Shown here piece after piece: positions 8,636-16,085 of a stretch of 18,257 bases of DNA. How positions within the stretch are numbered: position 1 is the first letter of the stretch; each line of letters starts with the position of its first letter. A model generated the notes under the pieces. It was not told the DNA's origin and did no database searches. It saw only the letters and a program-made list of their open reading frames with translations. This stretch comes from Bacteroidia bacterium (GTDB lineage Bacteria; Bacteroidota; Bacteroidia; JABEUT01), in the NCBI GenBank assembly GCA_013044305.1, contig JABEUT010000045.1, positions 1 to 18,257 of the forward strand. The letters are read 5' to 3'. The position numbers and the translations under genes were made by a program.

Positions 8636-8643
8636 TAACCTTG
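8636..8643 (+). promoter_or_regulatory. Possible -7 element upstream of the CNNM/CorC gene
   Basis: TAACCTTG differs from the Bacteroidota TAnnTTTG consensus at one position and is followed by CGG. No clear TTG sits 19 bases upstream. If real, the transcript leader would be about 45 bases. The 113-base gap between lptC and the next gene makes a separate promoter plausible. Confidence 0.3.
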
Positions 8644-8694
8644 CGGCATCTGCCAGCATTTGTTTTCCTATATTTAATGTTTTAATTTACCCGA

Positions 8695-9966
8695 ATGGGC
8701 GCATCCGCAATCATACTTATTTCATTATTGTTCTCCTTCTTTTTTTCGGGCATGGAAATAGCTTTCGTGGCGTCCAATAAGCTTCAAATACATATAGAAA
8801 GTAATGAAGAGAGTTTTGCCGGCAGGTTGTTTTCGCGGATTAAGAACAGTCCTATCCGCTTTCTCGGCACCATGCTGCTTGGCAATACGCTTGCATTAGT
8901 GGTATTCGGAATATTTACCGCCAGAGTTCTGGCAGGTTTGCTTGCATCATTTACTTTCAGCCGCATCGGCGTTCTGGCTATTCAAACCGTTATTACCACT
9001 TCAGTAATCCTCGTGGTTGCCGATTTTATTCCCAAAAATCTCTTCCGCTTCAGCCCGAACCGCTTTCTTAAAATTTTCTCACTCCCCTGCATCATTCTTT
9101 ATTACCTGCTTTTCCCGCTTACTGCAATTGTGCTTTTCCTTGCGCAGTTCATATCCGAAAAAATATTTAAGGTAAACCTCTTCCGCAAAAAAAGCAATTT
9201 TAACCAGCTCGACCTGTATAGCTACATAGAGGAACACAGCGCCATAAGGGAAGGGCAGGGCAGAGAAACGAAAAGCGAAGTGCAGCTGTTCCGCAACGCC
9301 CTCGCTTTCCAAAATGTAAAGGTAAGGGACTGTATGGTTGCCCGTCCCGATGTACTGGCTTTGGATATAGCGGAAGGCACCGAAAAATTAAAGGAAAAAT
9401 TCCTGCAAACCGGTTATTCACGCATACTTATATATAAAGGCAGTCTTGACAATCCGCTTGGATATGTCCATTTTCACAACATCTTCAAAAGCATCAGCAG
9501 CATCACATCCATGCTTATACCTGTGCCGGTAATACCCGAATCAATGCCCGCCAAGGACGCCTTGCGGATGTTCATGCAGCAGCACAAAAGCATGGCGGTG
9601 GTTATAGATGAATTCGGGGTGACATCGGGCGTGCTCACCACAGAGGATATCATAGAAGAAATAGTAGGTGAAATAAAAGACGAGCATGAAAGAAACAGCC
9701 TGCTGGAAAAACAAATTGCCCCCGGCGAATATTCATTTTCGGCACGCCTCGAAATAGATTACCTTAACCAGAAGTATCATTTGAATCTGCCGGTATCGCA
9801 TGAATACAATACCCTCGGAGGATTGATACTTTATGTTACCGGCTCTATACCCAAGCCCAAAGATAACTTTACAATAGGCAATTTTAATATAAGGATCATC
9901 TCTGCCACCCCAAACCGCATTGAACAGGTACAATTATCCACGCTAAAACAATTGCCTAAAAATTAA
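8695..9966 (+). CDS. CNNM/CorC-family membrane protein with CBS domains
   Basis: This 423-residue protein has the three-part layout of the hemolysin C/CorC/CNNM group. An N-terminal DUF21 (CNNM) membrane domain with about four helices spans residues 1-150 (SFFFSGMEIAFVASN, FIPKNLFR). A CBS pair lies at about 205-330 (VKVRDCMVARPDVLALD to VIDEFGVTSGVLTTEDIIEEIVGEI). A C-terminal CorC/HlyC domain follows at about 340-415. Members act in Mg2+/cation export or membrane homeostasis; 'hemolysin' is a historical label. The Bacteroidota gliding protein GldE belongs to the same superfamily, but nothing here identifies this gene as gldE. It lies 113 bases behind lptC. Confidence 0.87.
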   Translation: MGASAIILISLLFSFFFSGMEIAFVASNKLQIHIESNEESFAGRLFSRIKNSPIRFLGTMLLGNTLALVVFGIFTARVLAGLLASFTFSRIGVLAIQTVITTSVILVVADFIPKNLFRFSPNRFLKIFSLPCIILYYLLFPLTAIVLFLAQFISEKIFKVNLFRKKSNFNQLDLYSYIEEHSAIREGQGRETKSEVQLFRNALAFQNVKVRDCMVARPDVLALDIAEGTEKLKEKFLQTGYSRILIYKGSLDNPLGYVHFHNIFKSISSITSMLIPVPVIPESMPAKDALRMFMQQHKSMAVVIDEFGVTSGVLTTEDIIEEIVGEIKDEHERNSLLEKQIAPGEYSFSARLEIDYLNQKYHLNLPVSHEYNTLGGLILYVTGSIPKPKDNFTIGNFNIRIISATPNRIEQVQLSTLKQLPKN

Positions 9967-10007
9967 TACCTCACTGCTTGCCTTAAATTTTATGCGGAGA
10001 AACAATT

Positions 10008-10015
10008 TATATTTG
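10008..10015 (+). promoter_or_regulatory. Bacteroidota -7 promoter element for the SMR/SDR pair
   Basis: TATATTTG matches TAnnTTTG exactly and is followed by CA, a common context. No good TTG is found 19 bases upstream, so the -33 element is weak. The predicted start near 10022 leaves a short leader before the SMR start at 10045. Confidence 0.55.
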
Positions 10016-10044
10016 CACTCTTTTAGCCTAAAATACTCTTGAAT

Positions 10045-10362
10045 ATGGGATGGTTGTATCTGGCCTTGGGCATTATTTTCGAAGTACTTGGAACCGTTTG
10101 CATGAAACTGGCCGACGGTTTTACCAAATTGGTACCATCCATACTGGTTTTCGTATTTTACGGACTTGCCCTCGGTGCACTCGTCTTGGTATTAAAGAAG
10201 ATGGGAGAAATAAGCGCAGTGTATGCAATTTGGGCCAGCGCCGGTACGGCATTAATTGCTGTTATCGGTATTGTTTGGTTTAAGGAAGCAATTACACCAA
10301 TGAAAATTATTTCCCTGACGTTGATTATTTTAGGAATACTGGGACTTGAACTTTTCGATTAA
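10045..10362 (+). CDS. Small multidrug resistance (SMR) family exporter, EmrE/Qac-like
   Basis: A 105-residue, four-helix inner-membrane protein that works as an antiparallel dimer and exchanges protons for cationic or polar compounds. The ATG at 10045 (GWLYLALGIIFEVLGT) is chosen over a TTG at 10039 because it matches family N-termini. The essential proton/substrate Glu is residue 13 (Glu14 of EmrE). The helix-1 pattern EVLGTVCMK, the Tyr of helix 2 (FVFYGLAL, matching Tyr40) and the Trp of helix 3 (AIWAS, matching Trp63) favour the Qac/EmrE branch over the guanidinium exporter (Gdx/SugE) branch. The SDR gene starts 12 bases after its stop, so the two are probably cotranscribed. Confidence 0.88.
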   Translation: MGWLYLALGIIFEVLGTVCMKLADGFTKLVPSILVFVFYGLALGALVLVLKKMGEISAVYAIWASAGTALIAVIGIVWFKEAITPMKIISLTLIILGILGLELFD

Positions 10363-10374
10363 TATTTAATATAG

Positions 10375-11538
10375 ATGAACATATTCATTACGGGCACTAC
10401 CGGTTTTTTGGGCGGTGAGTTACTCATTGAATTATCCAGGCGGCCGGAAATAGATAAGATTTACTGCCTTATCAGAGGACTGTCGGAAGAGCACGCCATG
10501 CTGCGGGTAAGACAGGTATTCGAATTACACAACGACCCGTTTGATGAAAAAAAAATAATACCCATTCTTGGAAACCTAAGCGAAAACACCCTGTCACATA
10601 AGCTTCGGGATAATAAAATGCTGAACGATACCGATGTAGTGATACATGCAGCCGCAAATACCTCCTTCTCCAAGGTATTCGACAAAATAGTGGAGGAAGT
10701 GAACATAACAGGGCTGGAGCATCTTATAAAATGGGCAAACGAACTGCCCAGCCTGAAAACTTTTCTATACGTTGGAACAGCTTCCATTTCGGGCAAGGAA
10801 AATGCCAACAGGCTGGTGCAGGAAGATGAATCGCCCAACACCAAAGTACATCATGTTGTAAAATACACCTATACCAAAATGATGGGCGAGATTATGCTCA
10901 CCAACGAAATAAGCCCCGAAAAACTGCTCATTGTCCGCCCTTCAATCATCATGGGCGACAGCCGCAACTGGATACCCCGTTCTTACGTTATATTATGGGC
11001 ATTCGCCACGGTGAATATCCTTAGACTTATACCTGCCAAAGGCAGATCAAAACTCGATATAATCTCCGTAGATTACGCAGCGCAGGCCATAACGGAATTA
11101 CTCTTTGCGCCAAATCGCCGGCACAGGGTTTACCATATTTCTTCGGGCGAAGCATCGGCAACGGATGTGGAAAGGATAGCAAACGTGATTGCAGAGTTTT
11201 TTCCCGAACTACCCCCCGTTAAGTTCGTTGATTCAGCCTTGCTGAAGCAAATGAATCTGTGGGCGAAAAAGGTATTACCAAAAGGAAGCGAACTTTACCA
11301 GTACGACAAATACCTTGAATACTGGAAGGAAACATTCGGCGACATCAACCGAATGAGAATTTTACTTGCCGCCCTCGCCCCGTACCTCGAATTCGCCGAA
11401 ATGGGTCAGCGTTTTGATAACTCAAGGCTTATAGAAGATACCGGGATGAGCCTGCCTGTACCCGCTCATGTATATATAAAGAACTCCGCCAGGTACATTA
11501 AAAATATCGATGTCTTCGGCGGTGCAGCAGAGTCATAA
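10375..11538 (+). CDS. NAD(P)-dependent thioester-reductase-like extended SDR
   Basis: This 387-residue cytoplasmic protein belongs to the male-sterility/thioester-reductase (NAD_binding_4) group of extended short-chain dehydrogenases, whose members reduce acyl-CoA or carrier-bound acyl thioesters or act on lipid or sugar substrates. It has a Rossmann TGTTGFLGG at residues 6-14, HAAANTSF at 91-98, the catalytic Ser in VGTASISG (137/139) and a YxxxK dyad at Tyr164/Lys168. A SVDYAAQAI substrate-domain motif lies near residue 233. The C-terminal about 100 residues are less conserved. No carrier or adenylation domain is attached, so it is a stand-alone reductase. It follows the SMR gene by 12 bases. 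The substrate is unknown. Confidence 0.8.
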   Translation: MNIFITGTTGFLGGELLIELSRRPEIDKIYCLIRGLSEEHAMLRVRQVFELHNDPFDEKKIIPILGNLSENTLSHKLRDNKMLNDTDVVIHAAANTSFSKVFDKIVEEVNITGLEHLIKWANELPSLKTFLYVGTASISGKENANRLVQEDESPNTKVHHVVKYTYTKMMGEIMLTNEISPEKLLIVRPSIIMGDSRNWIPRSYVILWAFATVNILRLIPAKGRSKLDIISVDYAAQAITELLFAPNRRHRVYHISSGEASATDVERIANVIAEFFPELPPVKFVDSALLKQMNLWAKKVLPKGSELYQYDKYLEYWKETFGDINRMRILLAALAPYLEFAEMGQRFDNSRLIEDTGMSLPVPAHVYIKNSARYIKNIDVFGGAAES

Positions 11539-11564
11539 GCCCTTAAGGTTTTTTCTTCGCCACC

Positions 11565-11581
11565 GGATATCGGTTATATCC
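11565..11581. repeat. Short inverted repeat between the SDR and pirin genes
   Basis: Perfect 6-base arms GGATAT and ATATCC flank a 5-base loop. The same spot carries a direct repeat CCACCGG at 11560-11566 and 11580-11586. No T-run follows, so it is not an obvious terminator. It may be a binding site, but nothing confirms this. Confidence 0.35.
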
Positions 11582-11634
11582 ACCGGCACATCATTTCTTA
11601 ATCTACATTAAGCAACTGTTTGAAACCACCGTTG

Positions 11635-11642
11635 TATTTTTG
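11635..11642 (+). promoter_or_regulatory. Bacteroidota -7 promoter element for the pirin operon
   Basis: TATTTTTG fits TAnnTTTG exactly. A TTTG occurs upstream at 11619-11622, but the spacer is only 12 bases, so the -33 element is uncertain. Transcription from here would give a leader of about 40 bases that contains the palindrome at 11661-11674. Confidence 0.5.
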
Positions 11643-11660
11643 CCTCGTTTTTGAAAGGAA

Positions 11661-11674
11661 TCGAATTTATTCGA
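11661..11674. repeat. Palindrome TCGAA-N4-TTCGA in the pirin leader
   Basis: Perfect 5-base arms with a TTTA spacer lie between the predicted transcription start and the pirin ATG. The position suits a repressor operator, but the element is short and could be chance. Confidence 0.35.
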
Positions 11675-11689
11675 CAAATTAAACCGGAG

Positions 11690-12550
11690 ATGAAAGCAAG
11701 GACAGTAAAGCAAGTTACCAAAGCATTGCCACAGACAATGGGCGACGATACCATATACCAGCCTTTTCCGAGCCATGCACTGCAGCAGGTTGACCCATTC
11801 ATATTACTTCACCACTGGGGGCCTTCGGCTTTTCCGCCCGGCAACAAAGCTTTTTCTGTAGGCGCGCACCCGCACCGTGGGTTTGAACCGGTTACATTTA
11901 TATTTCAGGGGCAGGTGCATCACCGCGATTCGATGGGAAACAACAGTATTATAAAGGAAAACGGAGTTCAGTGGATGACCGCAGGCAAAGGGGTAATGCA
12001 CTCGGAAACAGGCACGGAGGAGTTTCATAAAAACGGAGGGGTCTTTGAAATAATACAGGTTTGGATTAACCTGCCCAAAAAAATAAAAATGACTGAACCT
12101 GCCTACCAGGGTTTTCAAAAAGAACAAATACCGGTGCAGGTGCAGGATGAAGGAAAAGTAAGGATACACGTTCCATCGGGCGAATATAACGGCATTAAGG
12201 GTCCCGTACATTCACTAACGGACATCAACTCATTTATGATGTTTATGAAAGAGAAGGGCAGCGCAAGCATACCAACCAATGAAATGAAAAATGTAATGCT
12301 TTACCTGCTCCACGGTTCAGTTATTGTGAATGATGTCGAAATCAACTCGGAGAGAAATGCCGTTACTTTCAGGAACGACGGCTCCCTGATAAACATAAAA
12401 GCCGGGGCTGAAAGTAAATTATTGCTCCTGGCCGGAAACCCTATTCATGAACCGGTGGCTCAATACGGGCCGTTTGTAATGAATACGCATGAAGAATTGA
12501 ACCAGGCCTTCGACGATTATTACAATGGAAAAATGGGAACACTTGAATAA
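11690..12550 (+). CDS. Pirin-family bicupin protein
   Basis: Pirins are metal-dependent double cupins; some have quercetin dioxygenase activity and others act in redox or stress regulation. The ATG at 11690 gives 286 residues, the normal size. A TTG at 11651 in the same frame would overlap the leader palindrome and is unlikely to be used. The N-terminal cupin carries all four expected ligands: His60 and His62 (HPHRGFE), His104 and Glu106 (GVMHSE). The N-terminal motif FPSHALQQVDPFILLHHWGP is characteristic. The C-terminal pirin_C cupin spans about residues 170-275. It leads a probable operon with doxX (27 bases on) and yceI. Its activity cannot be told from the sequence. Confidence 0.9.
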   Translation: MKARTVKQVTKALPQTMGDDTIYQPFPSHALQQVDPFILLHHWGPSAFPPGNKAFSVGAHPHRGFEPVTFIFQGQVHHRDSMGNNSIIKENGVQWMTAGKGVMHSETGTEEFHKNGGVFEIIQVWINLPKKIKMTEPAYQGFQKEQIPVQVQDEGKVRIHVPSGEYNGIKGPVHSLTDINSFMMFMKEKGSASIPTNEMKNVMLYLLHGSVIVNDVEINSERNAVTFRNDGSLINIKAGAESKLLLLAGNPIHEPVAQYGPFVMNTHEELNQAFDDYYNGKMGTLE

Positions 12551-12577
12551 ACTATCATTAACCAAAAAAATAATATC

Positions 12578-13036
12578 ATGATCAGAAAAATCGTAAATAC
12601 AAAACCCGGAATTTATCTTACCATACTCCGCCTCTCACTCGGAATGGTAATTTTTGCCCACGGTGCGCAAAAAATGCTTGGCTGGTTCGGGGGCTACGGA
12701 TTCACCGGCACCATTCACGCCTTTAGTCAATATATGAACTTTTCGGCACCGGTAACGGTATCTGTTATCTTTGTCGAATTCTTCGGTTCAATCATGCTCA
12801 TAACCGGTTTGCTGACACGGGTTGCCGCACTGGGTATATTCGGACTATTTATCGGCATACTGACACATACGGCGGGAAATAATTCAGGGTTTTTTATGAA
12901 TTGGGAAGGAATTGCAAAGCCCGAAGGGCTGGAATATTTCTTTCTGGTTCTCGGCATGGCGCTCGCGCTTTTGGCAGGCGGAGGCGGCTCGTTTTCTTTA
13001 GACAGCAAAATTTCATCAAGTAATAATAACAACTAA
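12578..13036 (+). CDS. DoxX-family membrane protein
   Basis: This 152-residue protein has four predicted membrane helices and matches the DoxX/DoxD-like family: LRLSLGMVIFAHGAQKMLGWFGG at about residues 17-39, VIFVEFFGSIMLITGLLTR at 62-80, and two more helices. DoxX proteins are reported near oxidoreductases and in thiol or redox stress systems. It is probably not a terminal-oxidase subunit as in Acidianus. The C-terminus ends in a polar Ser/Asn tail. It lies 27 bases behind pirin and 11 bases before yceI, so all three probably share a transcript. Confidence 0.86.
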   Translation: MIRKIVNTKPGIYLTILRLSLGMVIFAHGAQKMLGWFGGYGFTGTIHAFSQYMNFSAPVTVSVIFVEFFGSIMLITGLLTRVAALGIFGLFIGILTHTAGNNSGFFMNWEGIAKPEGLEYFFLVLGMALALLAGGGGSFSLDSKISSSNNNN

Positions 13037-13047
13037 AAACAAAAACT

Positions 13048-13575
13048 ATGACAACCTGGAAAATTGACAACATGCACAGCCAGATCGGCTTTAAGGTAAA
13101 GCACCTTGTGGTAACCAACGTATCGGGCATATTCGGAAAATTTGATGCAACCATGGAATGGTCGGGAAAGGACCTGACGGATGCAAAAGTGAATTTCAGC
13201 GCCCAAACCGATAGCATCAGCACAGGCAATGAACAACGCGACGGGCATCTTAAGACCGACGACTTTTTCAATTCGGCAAAATATCCGGAGATCAAATTTG
13301 AATCGAAGAAGGTGAATAAATCGGACGAGCACAATTATACTCTTGAAGGGATGCTCACAATCCGAGACATTACAAAACCAATTACGCTCAATGTGGTGTA
13401 CGGCGGCACGGTAAAAAATGCGTACAACATGACTGTGGCAGGTTTTGAGATAAGCGGAAAAATAAATCGCAGGGATTTCGGGCTGAAATGGAGCGCGGCA
13501 ACAGAAGCCGGACACATAGTAGTGAGCGACGAAGTGCGGCTCGATTTAACGGCGGAAATGATTCAGCAGAATTGA
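13048..13575 (+). CDS. YceI-family lipocalin-like protein
   Basis: This 175-residue protein has the YceI pattern: WKIDNMHSQIGFKVKHLVVTNVSGIFGKF at the N-terminus, HLKTDDFFNSAKYPEIKFES in the middle and INRRDFGL near residue 140. The fold is a lipocalin-like barrel that binds polyisoprenoids or similar amphiphiles. Many YceI proteins are periplasmic, but no signal peptide is visible before WKID, so this one is probably cytoplasmic. The start is fixed by the ATG 11 bases after doxX. It is the last gene of the pirin-doxX-yceI set. No terminator is obvious behind it. Confidence 0.9.
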   Translation: MTTWKIDNMHSQIGFKVKHLVVTNVSGIFGKFDATMEWSGKDLTDAKVNFSAQTDSISTGNEQRDGHLKTDDFFNSAKYPEIKFESKKVNKSDEHNYTLEGMLTIRDITKPITLNVVYGGTVKNAYNMTVAGFEISGKINRRDFGLKWSAATEAGHIVVSDEVRLDLTAEMIQQN

Positions 13576-13624
13576 TGAACAACGTTTTTTTCAAATTTTG
13601 AAATATTGACCGCACAAAAAAATG

Positions 13625-13656
13625 TACAAATTATTTTTTCGCCGATGTAATTTGTA
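13625..13656. repeat. Inverted repeat TACAAATTA / TAATTTGTA
   Basis: Perfect 9-base arms flank a 14-base loop and lie 50 bases behind yceI. No T-run follows the right arm, so it is not a canonical terminator. It could be a weak hairpin or an operator half-site pair. Confidence 0.45.
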
Positions 13657-13743
13657 TACTCCGAAATCCTTTCTAATTGGGGCTTTGCAGACTGATAAGT
13701 AATTTTTTACAGCGTTTTTTTTCAAGCACGCGTCATGCTTATC

Positions 13744-13757
13744 AACATTTGAATGTT
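13744..13757. repeat. Palindrome AACATT-TG-AATGTT
   Basis: Perfect 6-base arms with a 2-base spacer lie about 90 bases before the small basic gene and upstream of its possible promoter. The size and position suit a dimeric regulator site. Confidence 0.35.
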
Positions 13758-13777
13758 AGTAATATGCCGATTATCAC

Positions 13778-13809
13778 TTGTTTTTTATTTTCATTCCGGC
13801 GTATGTTCG
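13778..13809 (+). promoter_or_regulatory. Possible promoter for the small basic protein
   Basis: TATGTTCG at 13802-13809 differs by one base from TAnnTTTG. A TTG at 13778-13780 lies 21 bases upstream, two more than ideal. The leader would be about 20 bases. Confidence 0.35.
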
Positions 13810-13835
13810 TGTCATAATTTCAAAATTTAACCAAC

Positions 13836-13922
13836 ATGGCAACAAAAAAAGCAAAAAAGAAAGCTGCTCCTAAAAAGAAAGCGGCTAGCAAAGCGAAGAA
13901 GAAAACTTCGAAAAGGAAATAA
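13836..13922 (+). CDS. 28-residue Lys/Ala-rich basic protein (histone-tail-like)
   Basis: A short frame starts at the ATG in CCAACATGGC and encodes 28 residues, of which 15 are Lys or Arg and most others Ala, Ser, Thr or Pro. The motif KKAAPKKKAA resembles the tails of histone H1 and of bacterial H1-like proteins (Hc1/AlgP type). It is followed within 6 bases by a strong terminator and preceded by its own possible promoter, which argues for a real gene despite its size. A DNA- or RNA-binding role is inferred from charge only. Low complexity makes chance coding harder to rule out by similarity alone. Confidence 0.6.
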   Translation: MATKKAKKKAAPKKKAASKAKKKTSKRK

Positions 13923-13924
13923 AG

Positions 13925-13954
13925 AAAAACCCCGCTTAATGCGGGGTTTTTTTT
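13925..13954. terminator. Bidirectional Rho-independent terminator
   Basis: The hairpin ACCCCGC-TTAAT-GCGGGGT (GC core 13930-13946) is flanked by A-runs on the left and eight T bases (13947-13954) on the right. It ends the plus-strand basic gene (stop at 13922). Read in reverse it ends recG, whose stop is at 13968-13970, so two convergent units share it. Confidence 0.9.
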
Positions 13955-13967
13955 ACTTTAAAATCTG

Positions 13968-16073
13968 TTATGAAATCCGGCTCCAGTTGCCTTTCTCTTT
14001 CTCAAGCCTTGCAAGCTGTAGGGCAATAATTTTATTCTTGCCAAGCCGGAGTTCCCTGTCTTCAGCTAAAACTTCTTCCGCAATTATTCTCGCCTGTTTC
14101 ACAATAATGCCGTCTCTGGCCAGATCCGAAATTTTTAAATCAAGGACTCCGCTTTGTTGGGTTCCGGCCAAATCTCCGGGACCGCGCAATTTTAAATCCT
14201 GTTCCGAAATTTCGAAACCGTCAGTGGTTTGTACCATTGTTTGTATCCTTGCGCGCGCATCGGAACCCAACTTGTATGGTGTCATAAGTATGCAATAACT
14301 TTGGCAGGAACTCCTTCCCACCCTGCCGCGGAGCTGGTGCAGCTGCGACAGACCGAATCGCTGGGCGCTCTCTATGAGTATGATGCTTGCATTGGGCACA
14401 TTCACTCCTACTTCAATAACAGTTGTCGCCACAAGAATCTGAATTTCATTTTTAGCGAACAAGTTCATGATTTTTTCTCTCTCTGCAAATTTTAACCTGC
14501 CGTGAATCATGGCAGAACGGTATGCGGGAAAGGCTTTTTGTATTTCTTCAAATCCGCTGACAAGATCTTCCAAGTCTGATTTTTCCGATTCCTCTATCAG
14601 CGGGTACAGTATATAAGCCTGCCGGCCTGCTTCTATTTCTTTTTTAATAAATCCATACACTTCGCTTCTCCTGTTGTCGTAACTGTGAACTGTTTTAACC
14701 GGCTTTCTTCCCGGAGGCATTTCATCCACAACAGAAACATCCAGGTCGCCGTAAAATGTCATGGCGAGTGTTCTTGGAATAGGGGTGGCAGTCATTACAA
14801 GCACGTGTGGCGGAGTTTCATTCTTTTGCCACATCCTTGCCCGCTGCGCTACGCCGAAGCGGTGCTGTTCATCAATAACCACCAGTCCGAGACGTTTGAA
14901 TTTTACGGCATCTTCAATCAAAGCGTGCGTGCCTGTAATAATGTGTAATACTCCGGTTTCAAGTTTATCGAGTAATTTTTTCTTTTCACGTTTTTTAGTT
15001 GATCCGGTAATAATGTCCAACTCTATGGGCATGCCTGCCAGTAGCTCTTTTAAGGTGGCAAAATGCTGCACGGCAAGAATTTCGGTTGGCGCCATCAGGC
15101 AGCACTGGTAACCGTTGTCTATTGCAATAAGCATGTTCAGCAGTGCCACCAGCGTTTTTCCGCTGCCCACATCACCTTGCAGCAGTCTGTTCATCTGCTT
15201 GCCCGTTCCCATGTCCCTGCGGATTTCCTTTACTACTTTCTTTTGAGCGCTTGTAAGCGGAAACGGAAGATGGATGTTATAAAAATCGTTGAAAGTTTTA
15301 CCGACATGTGAAAACGTAAATCCTTTTACTTCCGCCTCCCTGTTAATTTTTTGGCGGAGCATATTCAACTGCAGGTAAAAAAGTTCCTCGAATTTCAACC
15401 TTCTTTGAGCCTGTGCCAGCATTTCGTTGCCCGCCGGCAAGTGTATGTGTTTCATGGCTTCTTTAAGCGGCATTAATTGCAGCTTAGCGGTAATCCATTC
15501 CGGAAGTGTTTCGTTCACATAATTAACCGCCAGCGGCACAAGGGAGCGTTGCAGCTTTAATATGCCTGTGGAGTCGAGGCCTTTCAGTTTCAATAATTCT
15601 GTGGTGCTGTATACCGGCTGTAATCCTTTTACCAGCTCCATATTCTCATCCGTTTTCTCCTCCAGCGCGGGATGGCTGATATTGAACTTCCCGTTGAATA
15701 CCGAGGGTTTTCCGAAAACAATATACTCTATACCCGGCCGAAGGGTTTTACTTATCCATTTGATTCCCTGAAACCAGACCAGTTCAATTACTCCAGTTTC
15801 GTCGGATAACTCCGCTACCAACCGCATTCCGCGTTTCTGTCCAAGGATCCTGGGGTTTGTTATTTTGCCGCTTAACTGTATATACGGCAGTTCTTCGCTT
15901 ACTTCCTTTATTTTGTAAAAGCGGGTTCGGTCAATGTAACGGAATGGGAAAAAGTGAAGCAGATCGGAATAGGTGAATATGCCCAACTCTTTTTTGAGAA
16001 CCTCTGCGCGCTGGGGGCCAACCCTCTTCAGGTACTCCACAGGGGTTTCAAGAAAGGAACTTACGCTGTTCAT
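13968..16073 (-). CDS. recG: ATP-dependent DNA helicase RecG
   Basis: RecG remodels stalled replication forks and branch-migrates Holliday junctions in recombinational repair. The 701-residue length is normal. The N-terminal wedge region includes an OB-fold at about residues 60-150 (IQLSGKITNPRIL). Helicase motifs follow: QLTSAQ-like Q motif near 273 (FPLTSAQKKVV), Walker A GDVGSGKT at 300-307, DEQHRFG at 401-407, TATPIPRT at 428-435 and QLRGRVGR at 580-587. The ATG at 16073 starts the normal N-terminus (TPVEYLKRVGPQRAEVLKKELG). It lies 12 bases after the hemB stop, so cotranscription with the hem genes is likely, although the functions are unrelated. The 3' end meets the shared terminator. 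Confidence 0.97.
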   Translation of the reverse strand: MNSVSSFLETPVEYLKRVGPQRAEVLKKELGIFTYSDLLHFFPFRYIDRTRFYKIKEVSEELPYIQLSGKITNPRILGQKRGMRLVAELSDETGVIELVWFQGIKWISKTLRPGIEYIVFGKPSVFNGKFNISHPALEEKTDENMELVKGLQPVYSTTELLKLKGLDSTGILKLQRSLVPLAVNYVNETLPEWITAKLQLMPLKEAMKHIHLPAGNEMLAQAQRRLKFEELFYLQLNMLRQKINREAEVKGFTFSHVGKTFNDFYNIHLPFPLTSAQKKVVKEIRRDMGTGKQMNRLLQGDVGSGKTLVALLNMLIAIDNGYQCCLMAPTEILAVQHFATLKELLAGMPIELDIITGSTKKREKKKLLDKLETGVLHIITGTHALIEDAVKFKRLGLVVIDEQHRFGVAQRARMWQKNETPPHVLVMTATPIPRTLAMTFYGDLDVSVVDEMPPGRKPVKTVHSYDNRRSEVYGFIKKEIEAGRQAYILYPLIEESEKSDLEDLVSGFEEIQKAFPAYRSAMIHGRLKFAEREKIMNLFAKNEIQILVATTVIEVGVNVPNASIILIESAQRFGLSQLHQLRGRVGRSSCQSYCILMTPYKLGSDARARIQTMVQTTDGFEISEQDLKLRGPGDLAGTQQSGVLDLKISDLARDGIIVKQARIIAEEVLAEDRELRLGKNKIIALQLARLEKEKGNWSRIS

Positions 16074-16085
16074 CCAATCACAGGG

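Larger units (their letters stand above)
13576..13835. other. AT-rich intergenic region with inverted repeats
   Basis: These 260 bases have no long frame and a high A+T content. They hold an inverted repeat at 13625-13656, a palindrome at 13744-13757 and a possible promoter at 13778-13809 for the small basic gene. I see no tRNA, riboswitch or known small RNA. Confidence 0.5.

Noticed and set aside
10039..10044. TTG start for the SMR gene
   Set aside because: The ATG at 10045 matches typical SMR N-termini (GWLYLAL). The TTG would only add two residues.
11541..11556. CCTTAAGG followed by T-run as a terminator for the SDR gene
   Set aside because: CCTTAAGG is a perfect palindrome without a loop, so it cannot form a normal terminator hairpin.
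11651..11689. TTG start for pirin adding 13 residues
   Set aside because: It would run through the leader palindrome, and family members begin near the ATG at 11690.
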